Origin: DASRAJ01 sp035638255
GTDB taxonomy: Bacteria; Bacteroidota; Bacteroidia; Chitinophagales; UBA10324
Assembly: GCA_035638255.1 (NCBI GenBank)
Contig: DASRAJ010000095.1
Span: 1 to 64,000 of the forward strand
Length of the DNA stretch: 64,000 bases
Direction: 5' to 3'
The notes below the pieces were generated by a model. The model ran no database searches. It saw only the letters and a program-made list of their open reading frames with translations, and had not been told where the DNA came from. This document shows, in pieces, positions 34,297 through 43,518 of the stretch; within the stretch, counting starts at the first letter, position 1, and each line of letters opens with the position of its first letter. The position numbers and the translations under genes were made by a program.

Positions 34297-35151
34297 CTAT
34301 ACGGCTTGCTTCCAGTATCTCTTTCCTTTCTGCGCCTTTTCAAATTCCTCTTTACTCAGAATATTTTCTTCCAGCACCATATCAGTCCTGCAATAGTTTC
34401 TGAAAAATTCATCGAGCCGTTCTTTTGATTTCATCACTTCATCGGTTATGTAGTTCACATCAATGTTGATGCAGACGGCGCCGATCAGTCCGTAATCTTT
34501 CCTGAAGATGGGAATGGTAGTGCACTTGAACTTGCGCGAAGCGATGTCGAGCTCGTAATTCAGCTTGTCTTCATTGAGCGCTTTACGTTTCTTCAGATCA
34601 AGAACAAGGACTGTTGTTCCCATTCCCGATTTTCTTCCGGTTACTTCTCCGTTTTCAATTTCAATTATTGACTTGGATGGATTCATGAGGTTGTGAAGAA
34701 GAATTTCAATTCCCATGTCATGGAACGTTTGCTCGATAAGTCTAACAATGCGCCGGTAGTTTTCAAGGAACTCATTGTTGTCGTCAATGATCTTGTCACC
34801 ATCGTACATCCTGAAAAGCCTTTCGTACTGCTGAAGTTCTGCATGCTCTAATTGGTGACGCACATTGTTTTGTTCACCGATAAAAATGAGCTGACGTGCC
34901 GCGGTAAAATCTTTATTCTTCAAAAAATAATGAACCGCCAGCCTGAAATCTATGATGCTGAACTCCGGAAAATTATTCTTGTCTGCTTCGAATGGATAGA
35001 AGTCATACTCGTCAAGATTTTTCCCGTGTGCTTTTTTCTTCTCACGGTATTTGCCGATTGTGAATCCCCCGGCAAATAAAATCAGCGACACAATTACTTC
35101 TGCTGCAACCGGCACAGCAATGGACTCCGAAATATCAAACAGTAAAATCAT
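34297..35151 (-). CDS. Membrane-anchored YheO-PAS domain protein
   Basis: 284 residues. One N-terminal span (IAVPVAAEVIVSLILFAGGFTIG) is followed by a charged linker and helical region (about 60-135), then a YheO-like PAS domain: GIEILLHNLMNPSKSIIEIENGEVTGRKSGMG and PIFRKDYGLIGAVCINIDV. In known YheO proteins (for example E. coli DppR-type regulators) this domain is followed by a helix-turn-helix. Here the C-terminus is a short charged helix without an HTH, so it is more likely a sensor or ligand-binding protein at the membrane than a transcription factor. A TATCTTTG box lies 24 bases upstream. Confidence 0.7.
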   Translation of the reverse strand: MILLFDISESIAVPVAAEVIVSLILFAGGFTIGKYREKKKAHGKNLDEYDFYPFEADKNNFPEFSIIDFRLAVHYFLKNKDFTAARQLIFIGEQNNVRHQLEHAELQQYERLFRMYDGDKIIDDNNEFLENYRRIVRLIEQTFHDMGIEILLHNLMNPSKSIIEIENGEVTGRKSGMGTTVLVLDLKKRKALNEDKLNYELDIASRKFKCTTIPIFRKDYGLIGAVCINIDVNYITDEVMKSKERLDEFFRNYCRTDMVLEENILSKEEFEKAQKGKRYWKQAV

Positions 35152-35174
35152 AACCGAAACGATTTTGAAAAATC

Positions 35175-35182
35175 CAAAGATA
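35175..35182 (-). promoter_or_regulatory. Candidate -7 box for the YheO-PAS gene
   Basis: The minus strand reads TATCTTTG, identical to the rpsU -7 box, 24 bases upstream of the ATG at 35151. The -33 region is weak. Confidence 0.45.
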
Positions 35183-35308
35183 AATGGAGAACGAAGTCAA
35201 TTGAAATAGTAATTGGGAAATTTTCGGAATTACTCTCTATGTGTTATTCGTCTTTTTGAATTCTGATTCTTGACAGAAGAGATTAACTTCGTTTTCTAAA
35301 ACTATCCT

Positions 35309-36220
35309 ATGAAAGAAGTATCCTTCAAAAAAAAATTAGCCAGCTATTCTGCTTTATCGAGTGCGTTACTTGCATCTGCATTCTCCGCCGAAGCACAAAT
35401 TCTTTACACGGATGTTATACCAGACGACACTCTTAATACCTTACCTGATCTAGGGGGTGAATGGAGGTCTCTCGACTTGAATAATGATGGTGTGGTTGAT
35501 TTTTATCTTGTACAAGCACATGCATTGTTTAACTACCGAACCGGAGAAGTAATTGGTAACAATCTTACTTCTGCTATGAACTCAGTAGCAGGGATCGCGG
35601 TTTATACATCTTCTACAAGTGCTGGTATGAAGTTTCCATTCCTCCTTTGGCAAAATGATGTAATTGACTCCAATCTTGAATGGGTTAAGCCCAGCCCAGG
35701 AGCTGATGCCGCATTTCAAAATGGATATGAAGAGGCCATCTTTAATGCACTGTTCTTCTCTACATTCTACGGGATTTGGCAAAACGGTGTTGAAGACGGA
35801 TATGCGGGCTTGAGAATAAATTTCAATGGTGATCAGTATTATGGTTGGGTACGGCTTGATGTAGATTCCGCTGCGCAATGGATGATCGTTAAAGACTATG
35901 CTGTAAACTTAACCCCTAATAGTCCGATTCTGGCAGGTCAATGTTTCTGTCCCCCGACAGGAATTCAGGAAGCAAGCGATGCCGGAAATATTATTTTTCC
36001 AAACCCCGCTTCAAGCAGAATTTTTATTTCCGGTTTAAATGAGAACTTGAGCGATGCTGAAGTTTCCATTTTTGATTTGTCGGGAAGAAAAATGCTTACC
36101 CAAAATATTTCTTCGGTTCAAAATGAAATTGATGTGTCGTCCCTCAATGATGGAATCTATTTACTTGAGCTGAAGAACAAATATCAATCCCGGGTGGAGA
36201 AAGTTGAAGTAAGGAAATAA
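35309..36220 (+). CDS. Secreted protein with T9SS sorting domain, function unknown
   Basis: 303 residues. Signal peptide within MKEVSFKKKLASYSALSSALLASAFSAEAQ, a domain with an EF-hand-like SLDLNNDGVVDFYLVQ segment (D-x-N-x-D-G-x-x-D, a dockerin-style calcium loop), a GDQYYGWVRLDVDSAAQW segment common in Bacteroidota secreted proteins, and a T9SS type A domain (GNIIFPNPASSRIFISGL to VEKVEVRK). FNGDQYYGWVRL suggests a beta sandwich. Its ligand is unknown. It faces ruvB convergently. Confidence 0.82.
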   Translation: MKEVSFKKKLASYSALSSALLASAFSAEAQILYTDVIPDDTLNTLPDLGGEWRSLDLNNDGVVDFYLVQAHALFNYRTGEVIGNNLTSAMNSVAGIAVYTSSTSAGMKFPFLLWQNDVIDSNLEWVKPSPGADAAFQNGYEEAIFNALFFSTFYGIWQNGVEDGYAGLRINFNGDQYYGWVRLDVDSAAQWMIVKDYAVNLTPNSPILAGQCFCPPTGIQEASDAGNIIFPNPASSRIFISGLNENLSDAEVSIFDLSGRKMLTQNISSVQNEIDVSSLNDGIYLLELKNKYQSRVEKVEVRK

Positions 36221-36248
36221 CCACCAATAGAATTTACAGCGCAAGGTG

Positions 36249-37280
36249 CTAATTGAATAGCATTCCCGGATTCCTGGGAATCACCTTTCCCAGATGTTTG
36301 AACGCAAGTTCTGTAGCTTCTCTGCCGCGAGCAGTTCGCTTGAGATAACCTTCCTGGATTAAGAATGGCTCATACACTTCTTCAATCGTTCCGGACTCCT
36401 CTCCTACTGCAGTAGCAATCGTATTCAATCCTACAGGTCCGCCTTTGAATTTTTCGATGATGGTGGAAAGAATTTTGTTGTCCATTTCATCAAGTCCGTG
36501 TTCATCTACGTTCAATGCATTCAATCCGTAGCGTGCTATTTCAACATCAATGTTCCCGGTGCCTTTGATCTGCGCGAAGTCACGAACCCTGCGCAGGAGA
36601 GAATTCGCAATGCGCGGTGTGCCGCGGCTGCGGCGGGAAATTTCATCGGCGCCATCGAGGTTGATTTCTGTGTTCAGAATTTTTGCAGAGCGAAGAATAA
36701 TTTTCTTCAGGGTCCCTGCATCGTAATAATCCATGCGCGAAGCGATGCTGAAACGTGAACGAAGCGGCGATGAAAGCAATCCCGATCGTGTAGTAGCCCC
36801 GATCAGTGTAAATGGATGAAGCTGAATTTGAATCGAACGCGCATTCGGCCCCGAATCAAGCATGATGTCAATCTTAAAATCTTCCATGGCAGAATACAGG
36901 TACTCTTCAACCACGGTACTCAGCCGGTGAATCTCATCAATGAATAACACATCATTTGCTTCGAGATTGGTGAGCAATCCGGCAAGATCACCGGGCTTTT
37001 CCAGCACAGGCCCTGAAGTAGTTTTCAAATTCACACCCAGCTCATGTGCGATGATATTTGCGAGAGTTGTCTTTCCCAAACCGGGAGGACCATGCAACAG
37101 AACATGATCAAGTGCTTCACCGCGTTGTTTCGCTGCGGCAATAAAAACTTTCAGGTTGGCGACTACATTTTCCTGTCCGGCAAAATCTTCAAAGGCAGAG
37201 GGGCGTAACACCTTCTCGACTTCGAGTTCAGCGGCTGATAAATTTTCTTCGGCGGGATTCAGGTTGGGGTTGCGCATCAA
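36249..37280 (-). CDS. ruvB: Holliday junction branch-migration ATPase RuvB
   Basis: 343 residues, normal length. RuvB forms hexameric motors with RuvA that drive branch migration. Walker A HGPPGLGKTT lies near residues 63-72, Walker B DVLFIDEIHRL near 115, sensor 1 LIGATTRSGLLSSPLRSRF, and the C-terminal winged helix ending GRGREATELAFKHLG. The start may be Met1 or Met2 (37280 or 37277). The stop codon of the small gene upstream overlaps the start by 4 bases. Confidence 0.98.
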   Translation of the reverse strand: MMRNPNLNPAEENLSAAELEVEKVLRPSAFEDFAGQENVVANLKVFIAAAKQRGEALDHVLLHGPPGLGKTTLANIIAHELGVNLKTTSGPVLEKPGDLAGLLTNLEANDVLFIDEIHRLSTVVEEYLYSAMEDFKIDIMLDSGPNARSIQIQLHPFTLIGATTRSGLLSSPLRSRFSIASRMDYYDAGTLKKIILRSAKILNTEINLDGADEISRRSRGTPRIANSLLRRVRDFAQIKGTGNIDVEIARYGLNALNVDEHGLDEMDNKILSTIIEKFKGGPVGLNTIATAVGEESGTIEEVYEPFLIQEGYLKRTARGREATELAFKHLGKVIPRNPGMLFN

Positions 37281-37477
37281 TCAATCTTGGAATCTTTTGG
37301 ATAAATATTCTTAAGTGAATCAGGAGTCACCAAGCGAATTCCTTTTTCCTCTAATTCAGATAAATCTTTTCCTTCTCGAATGTATTCGTGAATTAATTTT
37401 TGCGCTTCATAGATTTTGATGATCGGATTTTCAGAAATTTTTTTGGGGCGTTTTCCGATTCGAAATTTCATTGGCAA
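37277..37477 (-). CDS. Small basic hypothetical protein upstream of ruvB
   Basis: 66 residues, rich in Lys and Glu (MPMKFRIGKRPKKISENPIIK...), with two short helices. Its TGA overlaps the ruvB ATG (ATGA), so it is probably translated and coupled to ruvB. I recognise no family. It could be an antitoxin-like small protein, but no partner is visible. Confidence 0.55.
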   Translation of the reverse strand: MPMKFRIGKRPKKISENPIIKIYEAQKLIHEYIREGKDLSELEEKGIRLVTPDSLKNIYPKDSKID

Positions 37478-37669
37478 TTATCATTTGAATTGAAAAGTTA
37501 CAACGAGAGATAATGTTACAACCATTCAATCAGCATTTGTTGTTGTTTTTATTGGCTTGCTCGTCGTTCTCAATTTACTTCTCAAAATTACTCAAATTCC
37601 ATATTGCCCATCCTTCTTAAAACAATGTTAAACTCTTTCCGTTAAGCTTTCTCTTCTTAATTTCGAAGC

Positions 37670-38926
37670 ATGAAGCGAATTTTCTTTTTAATCAGTGCGA
37701 TGCTGTTGATGCAACAAGCATTTGCATCCATGGTCCTCATCCCGATGGATCCCAAGCAAACTGATCACCTCAAGGCTTATGGTGTTGCTTACTGGATTCT
37801 CACCAAAGGTGTGAAGGTGGATTGGATGTTAAATTACCGGGGAGGAAGTTTTGCTTTCCCATATTTCACTGAAGGTGAAAATGAATGTGTGGTGCGTGGT
37901 GTGAGCTATGAAATTGTTCCTGATGTTCAGTACAACAGCATACTCGCCGGCATTGCAAACCCTGAAGTGAATGAAGACATCGTTAAACTGGAGAAGGCGC
38001 CAAAGATCGCCGTGTATTCGCCGAAGAATAAACGCCCCTGGGATGATGCCGTCACGCTTGTGCTTACGTATGCCGAGATCCCTTACGATATTATTTATGA
38101 TGATGATGTACTGGAAGGAAAGCTTCCGCTTTACGACTGGCTGCATTTGCATCACGAAGATTTCACGGGGCAGTACGGAAAATTTTACGCTGCGTATGCC
38201 AACGCTTCCTGGTACATCGAGGATGTGAAGCTGCAGGAAGCCACGGCAGCCAAGTGGGGATTTACCAAAGTGTCGCAATTGAAATTAGCGGTCGCAAAAA
38301 GAATCCGGGATTATGTTGCCGGCGGCGGTTTCATGTTTGCCATGTGCTCTGCAACCGATTCCTATGACATTGCCCTGGCGGCTGAAGGCACTGACATTTG
38401 CGACTGGATGTATGACGGCGACGGACAAGATCCAAACTCACAGCAGAAGCTCGACTTCTCAAAATGTTTTGCGTTTCAGAACTTCACCGTCGTGCGCGAT
38501 CCGCTCACGTATGAGTTCTCTAATATTGATGCGACCAATACCCGGCGTGTCCCCCTGGAACAGGATTATTTCACACTCTTTGATTTTTCTGCAAAGTGGG
38601 ATCCCGTTCCTACGATGTTGTGCCAGGATCATACACAAGTGATTAAGGCTTTCATGGGTCAAACCACCGCCTTTCGTGATGAAACAATAAAGCCAACCGT
38701 ACTCGTGATGGGAGAAAATAAAGCAGCGGGTGAAGCGCGTTACATACACGGTGAATATGGCAAGGGCACCTGGACTTTTTATGGTGGTCATGATCCGGAA
38801 GATTATCAGCACCAGGTTGGTGATCCGCCTACGGATTTAGCACTGCATCCTAATTCACCCGGCTACCGGTTGATATTAAACAATGTATTATTTCCGGCAG
38901 CGAAAAAGAAAAAGCAGAAGACGTGA
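37670..38926 (+). CDS. Conserved secreted protein often labelled asparagine synthetase B
   Basis: 418 residues. Signal peptide MKRIFFLISAMLLMQQAFAS, then SMVLIPMDPKQTDHLKAYGVAYWIL and a long mixed alpha/beta domain with ThuA- or glutamine-amidotransferase-like strands (KIAVYSPKN, VTLVLTYAEIPYDIIYDDDV, GGGFMFAMCSATDSYD, GKGTWTFYGGHDPEDYQ). The C-terminus is basic (AAKKKKQKT). Homologues in Bacteroidota carry an asparagine synthetase B label, but neither an N-terminal Cys nucleophile nor a synthetase PP-loop (SGGxDS) is present. A periplasmic amidotransferase-like fold is the better guess. Confidence 0.7.
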   Translation: MKRIFFLISAMLLMQQAFASMVLIPMDPKQTDHLKAYGVAYWILTKGVKVDWMLNYRGGSFAFPYFTEGENECVVRGVSYEIVPDVQYNSILAGIANPEVNEDIVKLEKAPKIAVYSPKNKRPWDDAVTLVLTYAEIPYDIIYDDDVLEGKLPLYDWLHLHHEDFTGQYGKFYAAYANASWYIEDVKLQEATAAKWGFTKVSQLKLAVAKRIRDYVAGGGFMFAMCSATDSYDIALAAEGTDICDWMYDGDGQDPNSQQKLDFSKCFAFQNFTVVRDPLTYEFSNIDATNTRRVPLEQDYFTLFDFSAKWDPVPTMLCQDHTQVIKAFMGQTTAFRDETIKPTVLVMGENKAAGEARYIHGEYGKGTWTFYGGHDPEDYQHQVGDPPTDLALHPNSPGYRLILNNVLFPAAKKKKQKT

Positions 38927-38988
38927 TAAAATCAGCTATGAGTCTTGAGTTATGGGCTTTGCGCCTTAAAAATTAAATTGACTTCATT

Positions 38989-39474
38989 TTGAAAAAAATT
39001 TCTCTCATCTTATTTCTTCTCCTCTCATGCGCAGGTACTCAGGCTCAAAACATTGACAATTTGGTGAAGGACCTGAAATGCTATGATGAAACAGCTTTCA
39101 ATGCTATTGACATGCTCATCAGCAGCAGAAGCGCGGGTGAATATGATCCGGTGGCCGAGTGGAGTGAAAAAGTTTCGTCCGATAAAATTGTACAAAAAGT
39201 TTTTCCGCTCGAAGGAGGCATTCAATATGTAATTGTTCTCACGACCGAAGAAAACGTGGATGGAACTGCCATTGAAATTCGCAATAGCTTAGGGGAGAAG
39301 TTAGAATACGTTTCGGAAGTGAATGATCTTGACAGAAATGAAATCAATTTTTTCTATACCCCGCCCTATGATGATAAGTATAGAATCAGCTTTCGGGTAG
39401 TGAACAGCCACAAGCCCCTTACGTGTATGTACATGGGAATCTTCGAGGGAGAACCCGATCCGCAGGAGCAGTAA
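38989..39474 (+). CDS. Hypothetical secreted protein with TTG start
   Basis: 161 residues from a TTG at 38989; no ATG occurs before the signal peptide MKKISLILFLLLSCAGTQAQ. The mature part is acidic and shows alternating strands (GGIQYVIVLTTEENVDGTAIEIRN, DKYRISFRVVN), like a small beta sandwich. It lies 62 bases after the 37670 gene on the same strand and may belong to the same transcript. Function unknown. Confidence 0.65.
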   Translation: MKKISLILFLLLSCAGTQAQNIDNLVKDLKCYDETAFNAIDMLISSRSAGEYDPVAEWSEKVSSDKIVQKVFPLEGGIQYVIVLTTEENVDGTAIEIRNSLGEKLEYVSEVNDLDRNEINFFYTPPYDDKYRISFRVVNSHKPLTCMYMGIFEGEPDPQEQ

Positions 39475-39476
39475 AA

Positions 39477-39507
39477 AAAGTAGGCAGTAGGCAATAGGCA
39501 GTAGGCA
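39477..39507. repeat. GTAGGCAATAGGCA short tandem repeat
   Basis: Imperfect seven-base units (GTAGGCA/ATAGGCA) repeat four times immediately after the stop of the 38989 gene. Confidence 0.6.
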
Positions 39508-39576
39508 ACAAAAAATCCCCGGATTGTAAGATTTATCCAATTGTAAAACTCTAAATTGCAACTGCAAATTGATTTC

Positions 39577-41484
39577 TCAGTTCCAGAACATCCATTGCAA
39601 TCCTACTTTGAAGGCGCGATCGGGCATTGGGTAATGGTAAGCGGAAAAATTTCCGTTCCCAAGAATTCCCTGGGTGAGATTTTGAATCATGAGAAAACCA
39701 CGCACGGCTTTCACTTTCACCGCTACAAACAAATCAGCTACGGGGTAATAATGCACCGATGAATTATGCTGAACAGGAAATTGCCCGATAGCGGGCTGGT
39801 ACCCGGGCGCGAAATAATCATCGTTGTAATGGACTTCAATTCCTGTCTTCGTTTGCAGTGCATGCTTGAAATCGTCATCCTCATAATACAAACTGCTGCG
39901 AAGGATGATTGATGGAAATGCTATGACCGTGTCAGCGCTGAATGTTTGATACCTTATTTCATTATCGAGATGGATACGCCATACTCTGAAATTTTTTACG
40001 AGAGAAATATTAAAACCCGTGAGCGAACCGTCAAGCTGAACAGGCGTTCCGTATCCCACCCAATAGATGAAATTGCTTTGTGAAAAAAAGCTCGCTGTGA
40101 TTTTTATTTTTAATTTTTGATCAATATAAAATATGCTTTCGGCAGTCGTTGTCATCGGGACAAAACTGCTGTCCCAATTAAAGTATGCAGATTGATATTC
40201 CTGCTCTATCACGCTTGGATGATTTCTTGAAATCTTCGCCTCAACACCCATCGTTCTTCCTTTCGCAACAAAATAATCCAGGGAAGCATCAAGCACAAAA
40301 TCCCCGCTGTTCCGGTCAATAAGATTCAGCTCACCAAACGAATTCAATTTTAATTTTGAAAAGAAAAGCGTACTGAAAGCACCGCCAATAATTGCTGATT
40401 GAAAATTTTCCTTCAAATCTTTGTTTTGAATTTTGAATACCGAATGCCGAAGAAAAGCATCTACTGAAAATTTGAACGCAAGAGCGGAAGTATCGTTTTG
40501 AAGTTTTGAAAGTCGGATTTCGTTGGTGATCCGGTGAAGGATGAGCGAATCAGCAGCACGAATTAAGTCAAGTGTATCTCCGGTATAAAACGGTCCGTCA
40601 TGAGAAGCATCGCTGTAGAAATAACTCCTTTTCTCCCACTCAAAGCGATGTTGCAAACGAACCTTAGGGTCAATTCTCTTCTTCACCACGGAATCTTTTT
40701 TCTCAGTGATGATCCATTTGCCAAAGTTCAATGCATTGAGCAAAAGCAGTTCATCATTCTTCCAGATTGAATTTGCGGAGTCAAGAAAGACCGGGGCGAG
40801 TGATTTATCAAAGAGTGTTGAGTCGGAGAAAATTTTTTGATTCGGCACACCACCATTCAACTGCACATTGAGATCATTCAGCACAAATGCCACCATGCCC
40901 TGATAGAGATTATTTGGCGAATGATAACGCACATACGCATTGAAGTTGCTGATCTTGGCTGTCTGTCTTTGGTACCACCCGTCAGCGCGCATGCGGCCGA
41001 AATCAATTCCAAAACTCAGGTTAGGAGTAATGTTTTGCGAATGAATGACAGAAGCAAGAATTTCATTTCGCGATCCCTGTTGATAGCCGATGGAAGTAAA
41101 TGGCTCGTGTGTATCATAAAACTTGACATCATCAATTGTTCGCCAATACAAATCGAATTGATGAAACCCAATGTCAATGTCTGCATCATCAGGCGGGATG
41201 AAGAACAAGGGGCTTTCCGGCGCACCGAGATAACCGAGATACCGGTAACCAAATGGTCTTTCCGCAGGGTGATAGCGATAGAAAAAATTGATTGCGGTAT
41301 CGAGTGAATGAACGCTGTCGGGTTGATTGAGGAGTGTGTACTTTGTGAACTGCGGGTAGTAGCGGAAGGTGGTGTCCTGGGAAAAAGAAGTCAGAGGATA
41401 GAAGATAGAAAAGAGAAAAGCGGTAATGAGTAATCGAAAATTGAAAATTGAAAATTGAAAATTGGAAGATGATTGTTCACTCAT
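39577..41484 (-). CDS. Putative outer-membrane porin (Porin_10-like)
   Basis: 635 residues from the ATG at 41484; a further ATG at 41517 overlaps the purine nucleoside phosphorylase stop. The leader SNFQFSIFNFRLLITAFLFSIFYPLTSFSQ is encoded partly by an AAAATTG tandem repeat. The mature protein has many amphipathic strands (LQHRFEWEKRSYFYSD, KVRLQHRFEW, ALQTKTGIEVHYNDDYFAP) and ends in an aromatic residue pair (LQWMFWN), as expected for a beta-barrel end. The layout agrees with the putative porin family widespread in Bacteroidota. It is the last gene of the lpxK-PNP-porin run. Confidence 0.82.
   Translation of the reverse strand: MSEQSSSNFQFSIFNFRLLITAFLFSIFYPLTSFSQDTTFRYYPQFTKYTLLNQPDSVHSLDTAINFFYRYHPAERPFGYRYLGYLGAPESPLFFIPPDDADIDIGFHQFDLYWRTIDDVKFYDTHEPFTSIGYQQGSRNEILASVIHSQNITPNLSFGIDFGRMRADGWYQRQTAKISNFNAYVRYHSPNNLYQGMVAFVLNDLNVQLNGGVPNQKIFSDSTLFDKSLAPVFLDSANSIWKNDELLLLNALNFGKWIITEKKDSVVKKRIDPKVRLQHRFEWEKRSYFYSDASHDGPFYTGDTLDLIRAADSLILHRITNEIRLSKLQNDTSALAFKFSVDAFLRHSVFKIQNKDLKENFQSAIIGGAFSTLFFSKLKLNSFGELNLIDRNSGDFVLDASLDYFVAKGRTMGVEAKISRNHPSVIEQEYQSAYFNWDSSFVPMTTTAESIFYIDQKLKIKITASFFSQSNFIYWVGYGTPVQLDGSLTGFNISLVKNFRVWRIHLDNEIRYQTFSADTVIAFPSIILRSSLYYEDDDFKHALQTKTGIEVHYNDDYFAPGYQPAIGQFPVQHNSSVHYYPVADLFVAVKVKAVRGFLMIQNLTQGILGNGNFSAYHYPMPDRAFKVGLQWMFWN
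41437..41466. repeat. TGAAAAT tandem repeat inside the porin leader
   Basis: Four seven-base units TGAAAAT lie in the porin reading frame and encode the FQFSIFNF part of the leader. The same kind of repeat is found in spacers at 24557-24586 and 13892. Confidence 0.65.
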
Positions 41485-41513
41485 CGCAGGCGAATTTGAA
41501 ATACACTCCGAAA

Positions 41514-42335
41514 TCATAAGTGAGCAAGAAGTTCTTTCAGGATCAGTTCCATTCGCGGCTCTGCGTCCTTCGCTGCACGAACCACGTCCTCATGAGAAAT
41601 TTTAACCGGTATTGCAGGATTCCCTTCATCGCAAATTACTGAGAGGCAAAAGATGCGCATGCCTGAGTGATTCGCAACAATCACTTCAGGAACCGTTGAC
41701 ATTCCGACAACATCACCACCAATGAGGCGCATATACTTGTATTCAGCAGGTGTTTCAAACGTAGGACCCGGCACACCCACATATACACCGCGATGAAGTT
41801 TGATTTGATTCCTCTCTGCAATTTCGCCTGCTTTTTGGATGAGGGTATTATCATAAATAGCATGTTGATCAGGAAAGCGCGGACCGAGCTCATCATTGTT
41901 TTTTCCCCGAAGCGGATTCTCAGAAATGAGATTGATGTGATCCGTTACAGCCATCAAATCTCCTGCTTTGATTTCAGGATTCAATCCGCCGCTGGCGTTG
42001 GTGATAAGAATAGTATTAGCACCAAGCTGTTTCATCACACGAATCGGAAATGTGACTTGCTGCATGGTGTAGCCTTCGTAATAATGAATCCTGCCGGACA
42101 TCACCACCACTCTCTTCTTATTCCAAACACCGAGCAATAACTTCCCGGAATGTCCTTCCACTGTGCTTTGCGGAAAATCAGGAATGGCAGCATAATCAAT
42201 TTCTGCATCAAGCCGGACTTCTTTTACAAGATCCGTTAATCCTGAGCCTATAACGACTGCAACTTCAGGTATCAGCGACGTTTGGTTTCGAATGAAATCA
42301 GTGGCTCCGTTGAGTTGCTTTAGTAATTCATTCAT
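41514..42335 (-). CDS. Purine-nucleoside phosphorylase (trimeric PNP-I type)
   Basis: 273 residues. The enzyme cleaves inosine and guanosine with phosphate in the purine salvage pathway. Family motifs: VVIGSGLTDLV (phosphate loop), GHSGKLLLG, SGRIHYYEGY, ITNASGGLNPEIKAGD, GVYVGVPGPTFETPAEYKYM (purine-binding Glu) and GGDVVGMSTVPEVIVANHSGMR. It overlaps lpxK by 4 bases upstream, so it is translationally coupled to it. An earlier porin ATG overlaps its stop by 4 bases. Confidence 0.96.
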   Translation of the reverse strand: MNELLKQLNGATDFIRNQTSLIPEVAVVIGSGLTDLVKEVRLDAEIDYAAIPDFPQSTVEGHSGKLLLGVWNKKRVVVMSGRIHYYEGYTMQQVTFPIRVMKQLGANTILITNASGGLNPEIKAGDLMAVTDHINLISENPLRGKNNDELGPRFPDQHAIYDNTLIQKAGEIAERNQIKLHRGVYVGVPGPTFETPAEYKYMRLIGGDVVGMSTVPEVIVANHSGMRIFCLSVICDEGNPAIPVKISHEDVVRAAKDAEPRMELILKELLAHL

Positions 42336-43417
42336 GAAATTCTTTCAGCTAATTTTTTATTTGCAAAATCTCCAACGAGGGAATCAAACTTTTCTTTCTC
42401 TGTGGCTGAAAATTGCACTTCAACAGGGATGCAAGTTATTTCAAGTTGCTGACTCACGAGGAAGTTGCGGAATGGAAGCAGGCGCACACCGTCTTTTTCT
42501 GTCGTGAGAATCGCCGTTGTTGGTGTTTGTCCGCCAACAACTGAAGCGCGGGAAATTTTCTGAAATCCCTCCGCGATTATTTTTAAATCGTGTTGTGTGA
42601 ACGAATGATGATCGCTGAATTTCAGGTGGTGAACATTTTTGATTTTGCTCCTGAGATAACTCAACAAGCTATCCGGAGAAGCAATGCCGGTGATGATCAA
42701 TGCTGAATCAATTTTATCAAGAGGAGTTTTCTTTTCGGGTTCAAATAAGTTGTACGCATCAGCATATTTCAGAAAAGAGAAAAATACTTCCTGATCATTT
42801 CTTTGAGTCATCTCATTGCTCATTAAAGCTTTTTCTTCGGAAGAAACTTCACCAGGGCACTTCGTTACTACAATTACATCTGCCCTTGAGGCATTTTGTT
42901 TCGGTTCACGAAGATTACCTGACGGCAGCAAAAAATCTTTTGTAAATGGCTTTGCATAATCAGTGAGCAGTATGGAAAGCCCGGGCTTCACTCTCCTGTG
43001 CTGAAATGCATCATCGAGCACAATCACTTCAAGTTGCGGATCATCAAGCAGCATGATTGGAATTCCAATCGCACGCTCTTCACAAACAGCAACAGTGGCT
43101 TGTGGAAATTTTCTTTTGATCTGCAGCGGTTCATCTCCGGTTTCTTCAGCAGCAGAATTTTCTTCTACCAAAAAGTATCCGCTTGTCTTTCTTCTGTATC
43201 CGCGACTCAAAACTCCGACGTGATATTTCTCACTCAGCAGTTTTACGATGTATTCAACGTGCGGCGTCTTTCCTGTTCCTCCCGTAGAAAGATTCCCAAC
43301 GCTGATCACTGGCAATTCAAACTCTACACTTTTCTTGATTTGAAGATCAAAAAGTTTGTTGTGCAAAAACACTCCCGCACCATATAGCCATGAAAACGGT
43401 AGAAGCAGCTTGCGCAT
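42332..43417 (-). CDS. lpxK: Tetraacyldisaccharide 4'-kinase
   Basis: 361 residues from the ATG at 43417; an ATG at 43450 adds 11 residues, but MRKLLLPFSWLYGAGVFLHN is the usual start. LpxK phosphorylates the lipid A precursor at the 4' position at the inner membrane. The P-loop GNLSTGGTGKTPHVEYIVKLL, RGYRRKTSGYFLV, DDAFQHRRVKPGLSILLTD (the DD-containing motif with catalytic Asp) and the LPSGNLREP loop are present. It is the first gene of the lpxK-PNP-porin run and shows that the organism makes lipid A. Confidence 0.96.
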   Translation of the reverse strand: MRKLLLPFSWLYGAGVFLHNKLFDLQIKKSVEFELPVISVGNLSTGGTGKTPHVEYIVKLLSEKYHVGVLSRGYRRKTSGYFLVEENSAAEETGDEPLQIKRKFPQATVAVCEERAIGIPIMLLDDPQLEVIVLDDAFQHRRVKPGLSILLTDYAKPFTKDFLLPSGNLREPKQNASRADVIVVTKCPGEVSSEEKALMSNEMTQRNDQEVFFSFLKYADAYNLFEPEKKTPLDKIDSALIITGIASPDSLLSYLRSKIKNVHHLKFSDHHSFTQHDLKIIAEGFQKISRASVVGGQTPTTAILTTEKDGVRLLPFRNFLVSQQLEITCIPVEVQFSATEKEKFDSLVGDFANKKLAERIS

Positions 43418-43518
43418 TTTCAAAGGGGAAAGGAATGTTGAAGGGGACAAAGATGCAGAGAAAGTTAGTTGAATGAAGATTCATCTTGCCTACTTTTATT
43501 GAGTCGAAATTTTTACTG

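Noticed and set aside
35284..35291. TAACTTCG as a promoter -7 box, also at 59170-59177, and TAATTTCG at 37658-37665
   Set aside because: Each has a mismatch to TAnnTTTG and no -33 element at correct spacing. The recurrence is suggestive but not enough.
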